From Henricia sp. BOLD:AAB3569 (lineage: Eukaryota; Echinodermata; Asteroidea; Spinulosida; Echinasteridae): 64,000 nucleotides of DNA. Below the pieces are notes generated by a model, which was given only the letters and a program-made list of their open reading frames with translations, had not been told where the DNA came from and made no database searches. The position numbers and the translations under genes were made by a program. The stretch is taken from the NCBI GenBank assembly GCA_037783545.1, contig JBBELK010000483.1, positions 33,038 to 97,037 of the forward strand. Reading direction: 5' to 3'. Below, piece by piece: positions 1 through 8,825 of this stretch. Position 1 is the first letter of the stretch. Each line of letters opens with the position of its first letter.

Positions 1-1408
1 GTAAGACACAACTGTGGAATTGTCTGATTTCACATGTATCACCTGGCCTACAAGCCTGCTTTCTGCCATGTATAAAGCTTTGCAAACAGCAAGGAGTTCT
101 AACTGATTGATGTGGAGGAGACGCTCCGAGTTGGACCATACTCCCGTAATGTAGAGGTCGTCCAGATGAGCACCCCATCCTCATGTAGAGGCATCTGTCG
201 TGATCGTAATCGAAGGAGGTGGTCGAGGAAAGATTGTGCCGCACAATAGATTTTGGCGTAAAATCCACCAGCGAAGATGGGATTTTATCAAAGGATTTAA
301 AGGCACCATCTTTGAGATAGGATCCCTCCTTGGTCGGTAGTGATGGAGGAGATGAAGCTGGATAGGGCGCATGTGCATTCTGCACCATGGAACTATCTCG
401 GTTAGGCTTGCCATAAATCCCAAGAGGCGTAACCATGCTCGGGCTGGGAGCAAATTGGATGCTAGGAATATATTGACGCATTCCTCCAGAGTTGTACAAC
501 GGTCTATGGAGGGAGTAGCTTTCCCTGTTATCATGTTGCCCCTAAGACGTTTGGGGTTTGCGTGGGAATCGTAGATGACTTCAGCCGGTTGGTAATGAAC
601 CTGAGGTCTTGTGTCAATTTGGCTGTTGTTGATATGGCTTGGAGTGCTTCTGATTGAAAAGGAGCCACAATGAGCCAGTCGTCCAGATAAACGTACATAT
701 GTATGTGCTGTCTGCGTAGTGCTGCAGCTAAAACTTTGGTTATTCTGGTTAATACCCGTGGTGCTGTGGACAGTCCAAATGGGAGGCATCGAAACTGGTA
801 TGTTGTGCCTCGGTAAATTAATTGCAGGAACTTCTGATGTTCCCTGTGAATGGGGACATGGAGGTAAGCGTCCTTCAGGTCCAAATATGTTGCCCACCAG
901 CCGAGAGGAACAGACTGGAGGATTGTGGCCAAGGTTTCCATACGAAAATGTTTTGGGCGAATGAAGGCGTTGGAAGGCCTGACACTATGAACATCTAACA
1001 ATGGAAATTGGGCACACACCATTGTTACTAACAATGGGGTCACAATGAACATGTACATGTTTTTGCTCATAGTGTGAGATTGATAATTGGGCGCCAACCA
1101 CTCGGTTTCTTTGGAGTAAGGAAAAACACTGAAGTAAACCCCAGGGTTGAGGGCGGCTGAATGATGATTGCTTCCTTGTCCTTTAGAGCTGTTATCTCGT
1201 CTTCCAAGGCTTTTTGGAAGGGGTGTGAGGCACCGAGGTAACATCTCCAGAAGAGGTGGTGAACTGGTAAATTCCAGACGATATCCCGACGAAAGGGTTT
1301 GAAGAACCCATGTGTCTGTTGTGATCTGCGCCCATTTGTGATGATAATGAAGAAGACGGCCCCCCACCGGACCTGGGATTGGCTGGACTGGTATGGGCCA
1401 GTAGTCAC
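1..1408 (-). pseudogene. DIRS reverse transcriptase-RNase H, broken
   Basis: This copied the element RNA into DNA and degraded the RNA strand. The RT block is read in two frames: the N-terminal part ends at a WRPIINL motif near 1080, and the palm with LDLKDAYLHVPI and YLDDWL follows in another frame at about 980-550. A 92-bp MITE at 983-1074 lies exactly at the frame switch. RNase H follows from about 240 to base 1, with TDAS, a QLELLAV block and a VKSDNST block carrying the expected acidic residues. An in-frame TGA at 183-181 sits inside the first RNase H motif. At least one further frameshift lies near 1270, where the RT N-terminus moves to another frame. Confidence 0.82.
983..1074 (-). mobile_element. 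92-bp CACTA-type MITE, copy 1
   Basis: The element starts CACTATGA and ends TCATAGTG, with terminal inverted repeats of about 11 bp (one mismatch). It is flanked by the direct repeat TGA (980-982 and 1075-1077). A second copy at 60417-60508 has the same length and differs at two positions by eye. CACTA termini with a 3-bp target duplication are the hallmark of the CACTA/EnSpm superfamily; assignment rests on this only. It contains an internal perfect palindrome at 1019-1037 and a second short palindrome around ACATGTACATGT. Insertion (92 + 3 bp) throws the DIRS RT out of frame, and the frames on either side differ by exactly that amount. Confidence 0.8.
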
Positions 1409-1580
1409 TGGCTCTTACTTTCGGGTGGACTTTGACCCCCGAAGGAACGTGCGTACTTTGAGCGTGGTGTTCTGGTCGAGCCTGTATATCGCTGCCGATG
1501 GGTTGGGGTGGTAAACGAGACTCTTCGTTGGTGTTGAAACTACTGGGAGCGACGAAAAGTGCCTGGCCTGTCCGGGTAGA

Positions 1581-2456
1581 TTATGGATCGGAATAGGTCT
1601 TACTGCTACCAGAAGACGACGGAGTTTGAGGTCTTGAAGAGTGACGTCGAAAATCAATCCTATCCTCCGTCTTCAGTCGTTTCGCCTCTTTTAGCATGAC
1701 TTCTTCAAATTTGTTGTTGAATAAGTCAGGATCAGACAATGGAAGTTGTTCCATCTCTTCTCTTGATCCCAGCGAAGGCCAGAAGATGTTGTCTAGCACT
1801 AGGGATCGACGTAAGGATGAGATAAGCGCCGAACCAGCTGCAAACTCTCGAAGAGAGGAGGCTAAACAGTCATCAAGAAACTTGAACATGACTGGGAGAA
1901 GATCCGGTTCTACTATGTTAGGATCTTCTGAGGTTCGGGCCAACACGTCGGAGAGGAGCAGGGAGAAACTCGACACTTTAGCTCCATGACGTAAACGGTG
2001 GTCCAACTTCTCAAGGGAGTTGTTAATTGATGTCGTTGATTTGCTTGTCTTGGAATATGCGTTTTTTAGGAAGCGAGCCTGGCTTCCCTGAGCGCAGCTT
2101 ATCTTTAACTTGCGTTGAAATATTCGGCACTGAAAAGAAATGCTGAGTGTCTTCATCATTAGTTTTGAATACTCCTGACGAGGGATTCTTGATGATTTCT
2201 TCAAAACTTGGGTAAAACTGTTATCCATAATGTCAGCACAGAAACTGTCCACAGGTATTGTGCATTTGGCCAATGAAGCGCCTGTCGAGGAATCCCTACG
2301 AAAGGACGGTCGAGATATTTCCACTGGCGAGGGAGGAGGAAACTGTAAGGTCCGACTAACTTCCGTGATTATCAATTTGCCTCGTTGGAACATGGAGGTG
2401 GTACCGTATTCAAAATCCAGGTCAGAAGAGCTAGACGCAGGTGAGTGTGCATACAT
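1581..2456 (-). CDS. DIRS gag-like protein
   Basis: An open frame of 291 codons between the zinc-ribbon ORF and the RT. It has no recognisable catalytic motif. The middle third is predicted mostly helical, with repeated leucine-rich segments (around residues 150-240), and the C-terminus is rich in Ser, Arg and Pro. In position and composition it matches the structural (gag-like) ORF of DIRS elements, which would coat the RNA during reverse transcription. The start is uncertain because the upstream sequence is also open in neighbouring frames and this copy has frameshifts. Confidence 0.55.
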   Translation of the reverse strand: MYAHSPASSSSDLDFEYGTTSMFQRGKLIITEVSRTLQFPPPSPVEISRPSFRRDSSTGASLAKCTIPVDSFCADIMDNSFTQVLKKSSRIPRQEYSKLMMKTLSISFQCRIFQRKLKISCAQGSQARFLKNAYSKTSKSTTSINNSLEKLDHRLRHGAKVSSFSLLLSDVLARTSEDPNIVEPDLLPVMFKFLDDCLASSLREFAAGSALISSLRRSLVLDNIFWPSLGSREEMEQLPLSDPDLFNNKFEEVMLKEAKRLKTEDRIDFRRHSSRPQTPSSSGSSKTYSDP

Positions 2457-2510
2457 GTATGCCTGGTCACGATGGATTGATGGTGAACCCGAGCTGCTGT
2501 GCGACTGGGA

Positions 2511-3452
2511 TCAAAGGTCGCGATGACGCCTAACCGGAGAGCGTGTAACACCTCTGGATGAATAGTGATGATATTTATCTCGTGGAACATGCTCAGTGTC
2601 GTAACGGAATTCTCCATGTCTGGGGGATCGGGACCGATGTCTGGGGGATCGTGATTGATGTTCCAAGTCTCTATCGTATAGTGAACGATGTGAAGGCTGA
2701 GCTGGAACTATGTTGTCACGTTTCCTGGAACAGGAAATGTATGACGAAATCGGATTATGACGGCTGCCTGTCTGCCAGTCTCGAGGAAAATTACATGACC
2801 TCGCGTCGGAAGAAATCATGTGATGAGAGCTCTGATATGTTGGTTGAAAAGATGAGGTGTAGAAACGTGGATCATGTGGATAATTTGAAGATCCAGACGG
2901 GCGAGAATCTGACCCGAATGGTATTTGAGTTTCGCCTGGTGTAAGGTGGACGAACGTCACGTCAGGCTCGGTGCTCGATGGGATATACGAGGCCAGAGGC
3001 ACATTCCCTGAAGCTCCGCCATGTCCGCTGGATGTTGTGGTCAGATTTCTCGGAACAGAGCAGGAACTAGGATTGGTATTTACACCGGAAGACATCAGAA
3101 AATGTCCGGTAACTATCGGTAATGTCCCGGTAGGATTAGCGGTCGACTGTGCCGCGTTGCCTTGCTTGGAGTGCTCGTCCTGCCACGCTTCGAAAATCTT
3201 CCACTGTTCGGTTGACCACAAAGAACATATATTCCACAAGGGTTTTTCTCTTGAACACAGTCTGCAACGGTGGCACGAAAAGTGTATATCAAAGTCCAAA
3301 GGACATAAAGGTCCACTGCAAGATCGGCATTTAGTCTTCCTGAAGGACTTTCGTTTTGATTTAGACGACTCCATTACAGAGGTGTCGGAAATGCACGGTC
3401 TATAGCCTTCGTTGTAACATCGGAACGGAACTGTTTTGGAATACGTGTGCAC
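2511..3452 (-). CDS. DIRS N-terminal ORF with cysteine-rich motif
   Basis: An open frame of 313 codons and the first ORF of the element in its own direction. Residues about 40-80 carry a Cys-rich cluster (CRSC, then HFSCHRCRLC and a later C) followed by EQW, the layout of the short zinc-binding motif seen at the start of many DIRS gag-like ORFs. The rest is low complexity (Ser, Pro, His), ending in an SRSPRH-rich, RS-like tail. I infer a nucleic-acid-binding structural protein. It ends just before the next ORF, which is in a different frame; the two may be pieces of one ORF split by a frameshift. Confidence 0.5.
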   Translation of the reverse strand: MHTYSKTVPFRCYNEGYRPCISDTSVMESSKSKRKSFRKTKCRSCSGPLCPLDFDIHFSCHRCRLCSREKPLWNICSLWSTEQWKIFEAWQDEHSKQGNAAQSTANPTGTLPIVTGHFLMSSGVNTNPSSCSVPRNLTTTSSGHGGASGNVPLASYIPSSTEPDVTFVHLTPGETQIPFGSDSRPSGSSNYPHDPRFYTSSFQPTYQSSHHMISSDARSCNFPRDWQTGSRHNPISSYISCSRKRDNIVPAQPSHRSLYDRDLEHQSRSPRHRSRSPRHGEFRYDTEHVPRDKYHHYSSRGVTRSPVRRHRDL

Positions 3453-3619
3453 TCGGTACAGCGCGCTGGAAAAAAGGGAAGAGTATTCTCTGTTTTCGCT
3501 GGACGTGCAGTGTGGTGGTGACGTAATGGTCTTTTGTTGTATTCAGCGAATTTTGGTGCGCATGCGCATAGGAATGCATTTGTAGGTATCGAAGGTGACG
3601 TATTTTCTGTAATACAAAA

Positions 3620-4725
3620 AGTCTTCTCCCCAGGCAGTTCAATGGATACGGCTATGTCAGACGTAACACTTCTGAAAAGGGGTGTGGTCATTTAGGGCGT
3701 GGTCATTTTGGGGCATTTCTCCCTACATATCGATTTTGGCACAAATCACAAGTTGCTCCTCGGGGTCAAATTAGATTATATCAATTAAGTTCAGTAGATA
3801 CAGCGATGTCAGAAGTAGCAAAAAAAGGCGTGTATGTGGCCATTTAAAAGTGCGTGGTCATTTTTGGGTACTTCTCCCCAGGCAGTGATCTTGCCATACA
3901 TCCCAGGTTATTCCTTGGGGTCATATTAGCTTCTAACAGTTGAGTTCAATTGATACGGCTATGTCGGACGTAACACTTCTGATAAGGGGTGTGGTCATTT
4001 AGGGCTTGGTCATTTTGGGGCATTTCTCCCCACATAGCGAATTTTGCACAAATCCCAAGTTGTTCCTTGGAGTCAAATTAGATTATATCAATTAAGTTCA
4101 GTAGACACAGCGATGTCAGAAGTAGCACTTTAAATAAGGGGCGTGGTAATATTTGGGTACTTCTCCATAGGTGGGGATTTTGACACACATCTCAAGTTAT
4201 TCCTCGGGGTCAAATTAGCTTATATCAGTTAAGTTCAGTAGTTTGACTATGTCGAAAGTAGCACTTCTGATAAGATGAGGTGTTGTCATTTTAAAGGGTG
4301 TGGTCATTTCTGGGTTCTTTTCCATGGATAGTGAATTTGGCACAAATCCCAAGTCGTTCCTTGGGGTCAAACTAGCTTATATCAGTCAAGTTCAGTAAAT
4401 ACAAGTACTAGCTATGTCATAAGTAGCACTTCTGATAAAGGTCGTGGTCATTTAAAAGGGCGTGGTCATTTTTCGGTACTTCTTTCCAGGTAGCGAATTT
4501 GGGACACATCCCAAGTTGTTCCTCGGGGTCATATTAGCTAATATCAGTTGAATTCAGTAGAAACAACTACGCCGGAAGCAGCGATTCTGATAAAGAAAGG
4601 GGCGTGGCCATTTTTAAAAGGGCGTGGTCATTTTTGGGGTATTTCGTCCCGGGTAGCAAATTTGGCACACATCCCACGTTGTTCCTTGGGGTCAAATTAG
4701 CCTAGATCAGTCAGGAAATCCTCTC
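3620..4725. repeat. Degenerate tandem array, about 155-bp unit, 7 copies
   Basis: Units restart near 3640, 3790, 3945, 4095, 4223, 4390 and 4553, each with a TTCAGTAGATACA-like start, a GATGTCAGAAGTAGCACTTCTGAT-like block, one or two GGGCGTGGTCATTT motifs and a CAAGTTGTTCCTTGGGGTCA-like block. Unit lengths vary from about 130 to 165 bp. The copies are clearly diverged, so this is an old minisatellite or satellite. No coding potential. Confidence 0.85.
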
Positions 4726-4769
4726 CTAAATACAAAAGTGTCTCAGGTCCTCGACTAGGTGCCTTAACT

Positions 4770-5790
4770 CAGTCAAGTGTGTCAATGTGGATTGGAGTCC
4801 TTTTCTGGCGCCTTAATGCAGGTGAGTGCATGTGGAATAGAGCATTTCCTAGTGTCTTAATGCAGGTGAGTGCATCGATGTGGAATGGAGTCATTTCCTG
4901 CCGCCTAATTAATGCAGGTGAGTGCATCGATGTGGAATGGAGTCATTTCCTAGAGCCTTAATGCAGGTGAGTGCATCGATGTGGAATGGAGTCATTTCCT
5001 GCCGCCTAATTAATGCAGGTGAGTGCATCGATGTGGAATGGAGTCATTTCCTAGCGCCTTAATGCAGGTGAGTGCATCAATGTGGAATGGAGTCATTTCC
5101 TGCCGCCTAATTAATGCAGGTGAGTGCATCGATGTGGAATGGAGTCATTTCCTAGCGTCTTAATGCAGGTGAGTGCATCAATGTGGAATGGAGTCATTTC
5201 CTGCCGCCTAATTAATGCAGGTGAGTGCATCGATGTGGAATGGAGTCATTTCCTAGCGCCTTAATGCAGGTGAGTGCATCGATGTGGAATGGAGTCATTT
5301 CCTGGCGCCTTAATGCAGGTGAGTGCATCGATGTGGAATGGAGTCATTTCCTAGTGCCTTAATGCAGGTGAGTGCATCGATGTGGAATGGAGTCATTTCC
5401 TGGCGCCTTAATGCAGGTGAGTGCATCGATGTGGAATGGAGCATTTCCTAGCGCCTTAATGCAGGTGAGTGCATCGATGTGGAATGGAGTCATTTCCTAG
5501 CGCCTTAATGCAGGTGAGTGCATCGATGTGGAATGGAGTCATTTCCTGGCGCCTTAATGCAGGTGAGTGCATCGATGTGGAATGGAGTCATTTGCTGGCG
5601 CCTTAATGCAGGGAAGTGTGTCAATGTGGAATGAAATCATTTCCTGGTGCCTTAACGCAGACGAGTACGTCAATGTTATTGTAAAATGGAGTTATTTCCT
5701 GGCGACTAATGCAGGCGAGTGTGTCAATGTGGAATATAGTCATTTTCTAGCACCTTATAATGCAGGCGAGTCCGTTGACGGGTTTGTTGA
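4770..5790. repeat. Tandem array of 49/53-bp units
   Basis: About 20 copies of a unit containing GTGAGTGCATCGATGTGG, GGAGTCATTTCCT and GCCTTAATGCAG. The basic unit is 49 bp. A 53-bp variant has an extra AATT before TAATGCAG. From about 4850 to 5240 the two variants alternate, giving a higher-order 102-bp repeat. From about 5240 to 5600 only the 49-bp form is used. The edges (4770-4850 and 5600-5790) are more degenerate, as expected for array ends. Confidence 0.9.
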
Positions 5791-6000
5791 ATAGGCTTAT
5801 CGTCAAGCAGATCCTCCATAGTGTCCAGAGCTTTCTGTTCGGTGCAGTCCGTGATGACCTCTCCGGACTTTATTTTATTTCCAAGGGCTCAGTTTACTCG
5901 ATTGGTGCTCAAGCTTACTCCTTATGTTTCCTGTGTGAGACGCTGTCTGAATTTTCTTGCAGCTCTCTGCGACGGAACTACCGGCATCATGCAAAATATT

Positions 6001-6266
6001 TAGGCTGGATTCACACTGAATCCTTTATATTGATGCATAAAATTGACGCGTGCTGCTTTGAGAAAAAGCGGTGTGGAGGGAATTTGCAGTGAAATTATTC
6101 ACTGAAAATAGCAGCCTAAGAGTCACAAAAACACTTTGTACCCAGCAAGTTCATTATGTGATTTTTAGTGAGTCTTTTCACTCCCAATTACTCTCCACGC
6201 CGCTTTTTCTCAAAGTGACACGTGTCAAATGTATGCGCAAAAAAAGCTCAGTGTGATTCCACCGTA
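6001..6266. mobile_element. Foldback MITE, about 266 bp
   Basis: The two ends are inverted copies over about 75 bp: GGATTCACACTGA near the left end matches CAGTGTGATTCC near the right end, and the inner arm segment GCTTTGAGAAAAAGCGG matches CCGCTTTTTCTCAAAG. The ends appear to lie at TA dinucleotides (6001-6002 and 6265-6266), suggesting a TA target duplication. There is no ORF, so it would be non-autonomous. The superfamily is not assigned. Confidence 0.65.
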
Positions 6267-6301
6267 TAACTTTTCTGCTTGATGCCGACAGTTCCTACTG
6301 A

Positions 6302-6634
6302 ATGTTTAAAGTGTCAATGACAACAGTGAATGTTGAATCCTGTTGTCAAACAGGTAAAGGTTCAAAGACGAGTACTTTCCAGATTAGTCCAGAAAATATG
6401 GCGGCGCCTACTGGAGACCACCAGATCACGAGTTTGAAGACTTCGTCCCAATCTCGTTGTGCAGCCCACTGCCTGAAGCACGAAGCCTGCACTGGATTTA
6501 ACTATCAGCACAGCGTACCGGATGACTCTGTGGGGAAATCACTCAAACATTGTGATATGTACTCTAAAACATTCACTGATGGTGAACTTACAGTAAAACG
6601 TGGTTATAAATATTACCAGGTTATTATGGAATAA
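6302..6634 (+). CDS. PAN/apple-like exon of a probable host gene
   Basis: The open frame carries a cysteine pattern typical of PAN/apple modules, which bind proteins or sugars in secreted and surface proteins: SRCAAHCLKHEACTGFNY, then a later CDMYS, followed by a Tyr-rich end. A plausible splice acceptor, tgttgtcaaacag, ends near 6353, so the true exon probably starts there rather than at the first ATG. The frame ends at TAA 6632-6634, which overlaps an AATAAA at 6630-6635, consistent with a last exon. No signal peptide or other exon was identified. The 4.48-kb duplicated block begins exactly at this stop codon. The gene is likely secreted or membrane bound, but the rest of it is not in view. 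Confidence 0.5.
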   Translation: MFKVSMTTVNVESCCQTGKGSKTSTFQISPENMAAPTGDHQITSLKTSSQSRCAAHCLKHEACTGFNYQHSVPDDSVGKSLKHCDMYSKTFTDGELTVKRGYKYYQVIME

Positions 6635-6910
6635 ATTTCCAAAATAGACCGTATCGAACAGCTGCCATCTTGTAGGGCGACTTTTGACATTTAAATTGTC
6701 AACAGTGTAAGCACAAAAAGTGCAACCATGCATGTCCTCAAGGAACAAAGAAACTGCCCTACAAGATGGAAGCCATTCGATACAGCCTATATTGTTAGAA
6801 CTTAAATCCTATTTTTCAAATATTCGGTTTTGAAAAATCGCACGGCGCAGCAAACAATACAAAGGTGTGGACAAGATAGTTTCATTGCAAAATGCAATAA
6901 ACGCCATATC

Positions 6911-6937
6911 GGGGGGGGGGGGGGGGGGGGGGGGGGG
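6911..6937 (+). repeat. 27-bp G homopolymer
   Basis: An uninterrupted run of G that could form G-quadruplex. The same run in unit 2 (11396-11416) is 21 long. Open frames across it would encode only polyglycine or polyproline and are not genes. Confidence 0.95.
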
Positions 6938-7257
6938 AAATGAGATAATGGTGTCAGTAGCTTCTCGATTGGTGTTCCTATACATTTCTCAATATGCCAA
7001 ACATGGATATATAGCATTTTGCGATGAAAGGCTACTTTACAAAAGCACAGGAAGGTAAAATCCAGCAGAATACACCATCAAATGTATTACATTGCCACAC
7101 GAAAGTATTAAAACAAACAATTGTTGATAACATGAAATATTTCATTTTTTAAAACATTTACTTCTATATACTACATGTATACATGTAGCAATAATATAAT
7201 AGTATGTGACTTTGTAAACTGCACCTTCATTTTAAAGTGAAGAATTCGAGGCACCAG

Positions 7258-7465
7258 CCATTATTTATTTATTTACCACATCCAACAGCGGAGGGACCGC
7301 CAATTACAGGAATGGGAGCAAGTGTGGTAATGGGAGCAAATGAGCTTGAGTGCCTTGCTCAAGGGCACCACAACCAGTCGCGGCCCGGAATCGAACCTAC
7401 ATCCTAGTATACTAGCACAGGAAATTAAGTTCGACGCACTAGACCGCTCGGCCATAACACCCCAC
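7258..7465 (-). mobile_element. tRNA-derived SINE (unit 1)
   Basis: On the minus strand the head has a pol III A box TGGCCGAGCGG (7444-7454) and B box GGTTCGATTCC (7387-7397), like a Leu/Ser-type tRNA. It is followed by a central GTGCCCTTGAGCAAGGCAC (7350-7368), close to the conserved core of V-type SINEs in vertebrates and other deuterostomes, and a TAAATAAATAAATAA tail at 7258-7276. It is a retroposed element, not a functional tRNA gene. Family assignment from memory of the core motif is tentative. Confidence 0.75.
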
Positions 7466-7711
7466 AGCAAGTGTTACACGCCAAAGGCTAATTACAGAAA
7501 TAATTGCCTTTTCTGCCACAAGCAATCATATGCAACACGATATGTGGCAGACGGCATTGTTTCCACATTGTGTCTCAAACATCCAAGGAATTCCTTTCAG
7601 TTTTTAGGGTGGGGGAGGGGTTGGTGCGTTAACAAAAGGGAAGAGTGTGTTGAGGTATAGGGGCGTTAGGGGGAGTCCCTTTGCCACATATCGTGCTGGG
7701 TATACAAGCAA

Positions 7712-7986
7712 TATATGTGACCCGCTCTGCAAAGATGTAGCATAAGTCACGCAGGCTAGGTCGAGTTTTTGCGACCGGAAGAAGAAATAGTGGCAGATCC
7801 ACGCCATTAAAATACAAAAACACAATCGAAATTCCTGGCGGTGCCCAGATACCGCCTGGAATTTCCATTGTGTTTTTGTATTTTAATGAGCGTGGATCTG
7901 CCGCAGATTTCTTCTTATGGTTGCGAAAATTTGACCTAGCCTGCGCGACTTATTCTACCTTTTTGCAGAGCCGCGGGTCACATATA
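7712..7986. mobile_element. Foldback MITE with TATATGTGACCC ends (unit 1)
   Basis: The two halves are inverted copies over about 130 bp. The left starts TATATGTGACCCGC and the right ends GGGTCACATATA. The inner arms share CAGATCCACG and ATTAAAATACAAAAACACAAT. The loop is only about 20 bp. There is no ORF. The TA at each edge suggests a TA target duplication. The arms differ at many positions, so the copy is not young. Confidence 0.75.
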
Positions 7987-8512
7987 ACACAACACAGCAA
8001 TCATATTGAATAACTCAACAGAAATATTTACATGGGATATGGAAGTTCAGGTGATTTTAAGACGGCAGTATATTTTATGGACGGAAAATAGTTCAAAATA
8101 TATACAGTAATATTTATGGACACTGGAAATTATATATTCATTCCTAAAGAAAGTTTCGAAGGCACTTAATTTTCAACACTTCTTAAGTACAGTATATGAC
8201 CGCAATATTGTTTCTGTGGACCGATGTAAATGTACATGTACTTCAATAACGCACTTAAAAAAACCTGCACACAAAGAGTTAAATATGTACTAAAGAACTT
8301 TAACAAAAATGATTGAAATAAATCGAACTGCTAAAGTTTAAGAAATGTAACATTTTCTTTTTTTTCCCAAATCTTTTTACCCCCTCCCCCGATACCTAAA
8401 TAGATACTTGTTTTAAATTATCCGAGTTTGACTTACGGATATTTTATTGTACATGTGACCTGTGTTCAGATTGAACTTTTGGGATAAAACTTAGTGAAAT
8501 AATATGAATACC
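7987..8512. other. AT-rich noncoding stretch
   Basis: Between the foldback MITE and the piggyBac left end. I see no ORF, repeat or RNA gene here. The same stretch recurs at 12466-12991. Confidence 0.6.
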
Positions 8513-8721
8513 TTAACCCTTTCATTCCCGGAGGCGCCAAAAGGAGCCCTTTGTTTTTTTCGCTTTAATCCCAAAGGCACCAAATGGTGCCCGAGATTGT
8601 CTTTCAGTTGAGACCCAAGGCGACTTTTGTCACCACCTGCAAATGCTTTCAGAGTTTTTTGGTTTGGCGCCCTCTATTGGCATGAATGAAGACGGTTCAA
8701 GTTTTACACGCGCGCCCGCCC

Positions 8722-8729
8722 TATATAAA
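8722..8729 (+). promoter_or_regulatory. TATA box of piggyBac transposase (copy 1)
   Basis: TATATAAA lies 104 bp upstream of the ATG at 8826 and downstream of an earlier in-frame ATG (8643). This argues that transcription starts near 8750 and that 8826 is the real start codon. Confidence 0.55.
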
Positions 8730-8825
8730 TTCACAAAACTAAAAAGGGACAACAATAGGTGGGTTTGCCGTGAATACATAAAAGGGGAGGACGCACAGTA
8801 CAGACGCCATTTGCATCCTGAAACT

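Larger units (their letters stand above)
1..3560 (-). mobile_element. DIRS-type retroelement, 5' part, truncated by window edge
   Basis: Reading right to left, the minus strand holds a zinc-ribbon-like ORF, a second gag-like ORF, then reverse transcriptase and RNase H blocks. The RT has DIRS-like features: a YLDDWL active-site box and an LDLKDAYLHVPI block. DIRS elements normally add a tyrosine recombinase after RNase H; that part would lie left of base 1 and cannot be seen. The right boundary is approximate, placed between the first ORF (ends 3452) and the tandem array that starts near 3620; I did not find the inverted terminal repeat. Several frameshifts and one stop codon show the copy is dead. 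Confidence 0.8.

Noticed and set aside
4770..5790. CRISPR-like array of regularly spaced repeats
   Set aside because: There are no unique spacers: the whole 49/53-bp unit is repeated, and the context is eukaryotic.
5791..6000. Possible upstream exon of the PAN gene
   Set aside because: Open in two frames, but there are no clear splice sites or domain pattern; not enough to annotate.
6867..7058. Open frames encoding polyglycine or polyproline across the G run (also at 11287-11537 and in the C runs near 9189 and 13642)
   Set aside because: Produced by homopolymers whose length differs between the two tandem units, which would shift the frame.
7380..7465. A functional tRNA gene
   Set aside because: The A and B boxes are present, but the cloverleaf is degenerate and the unit continues into a SINE body and tail.
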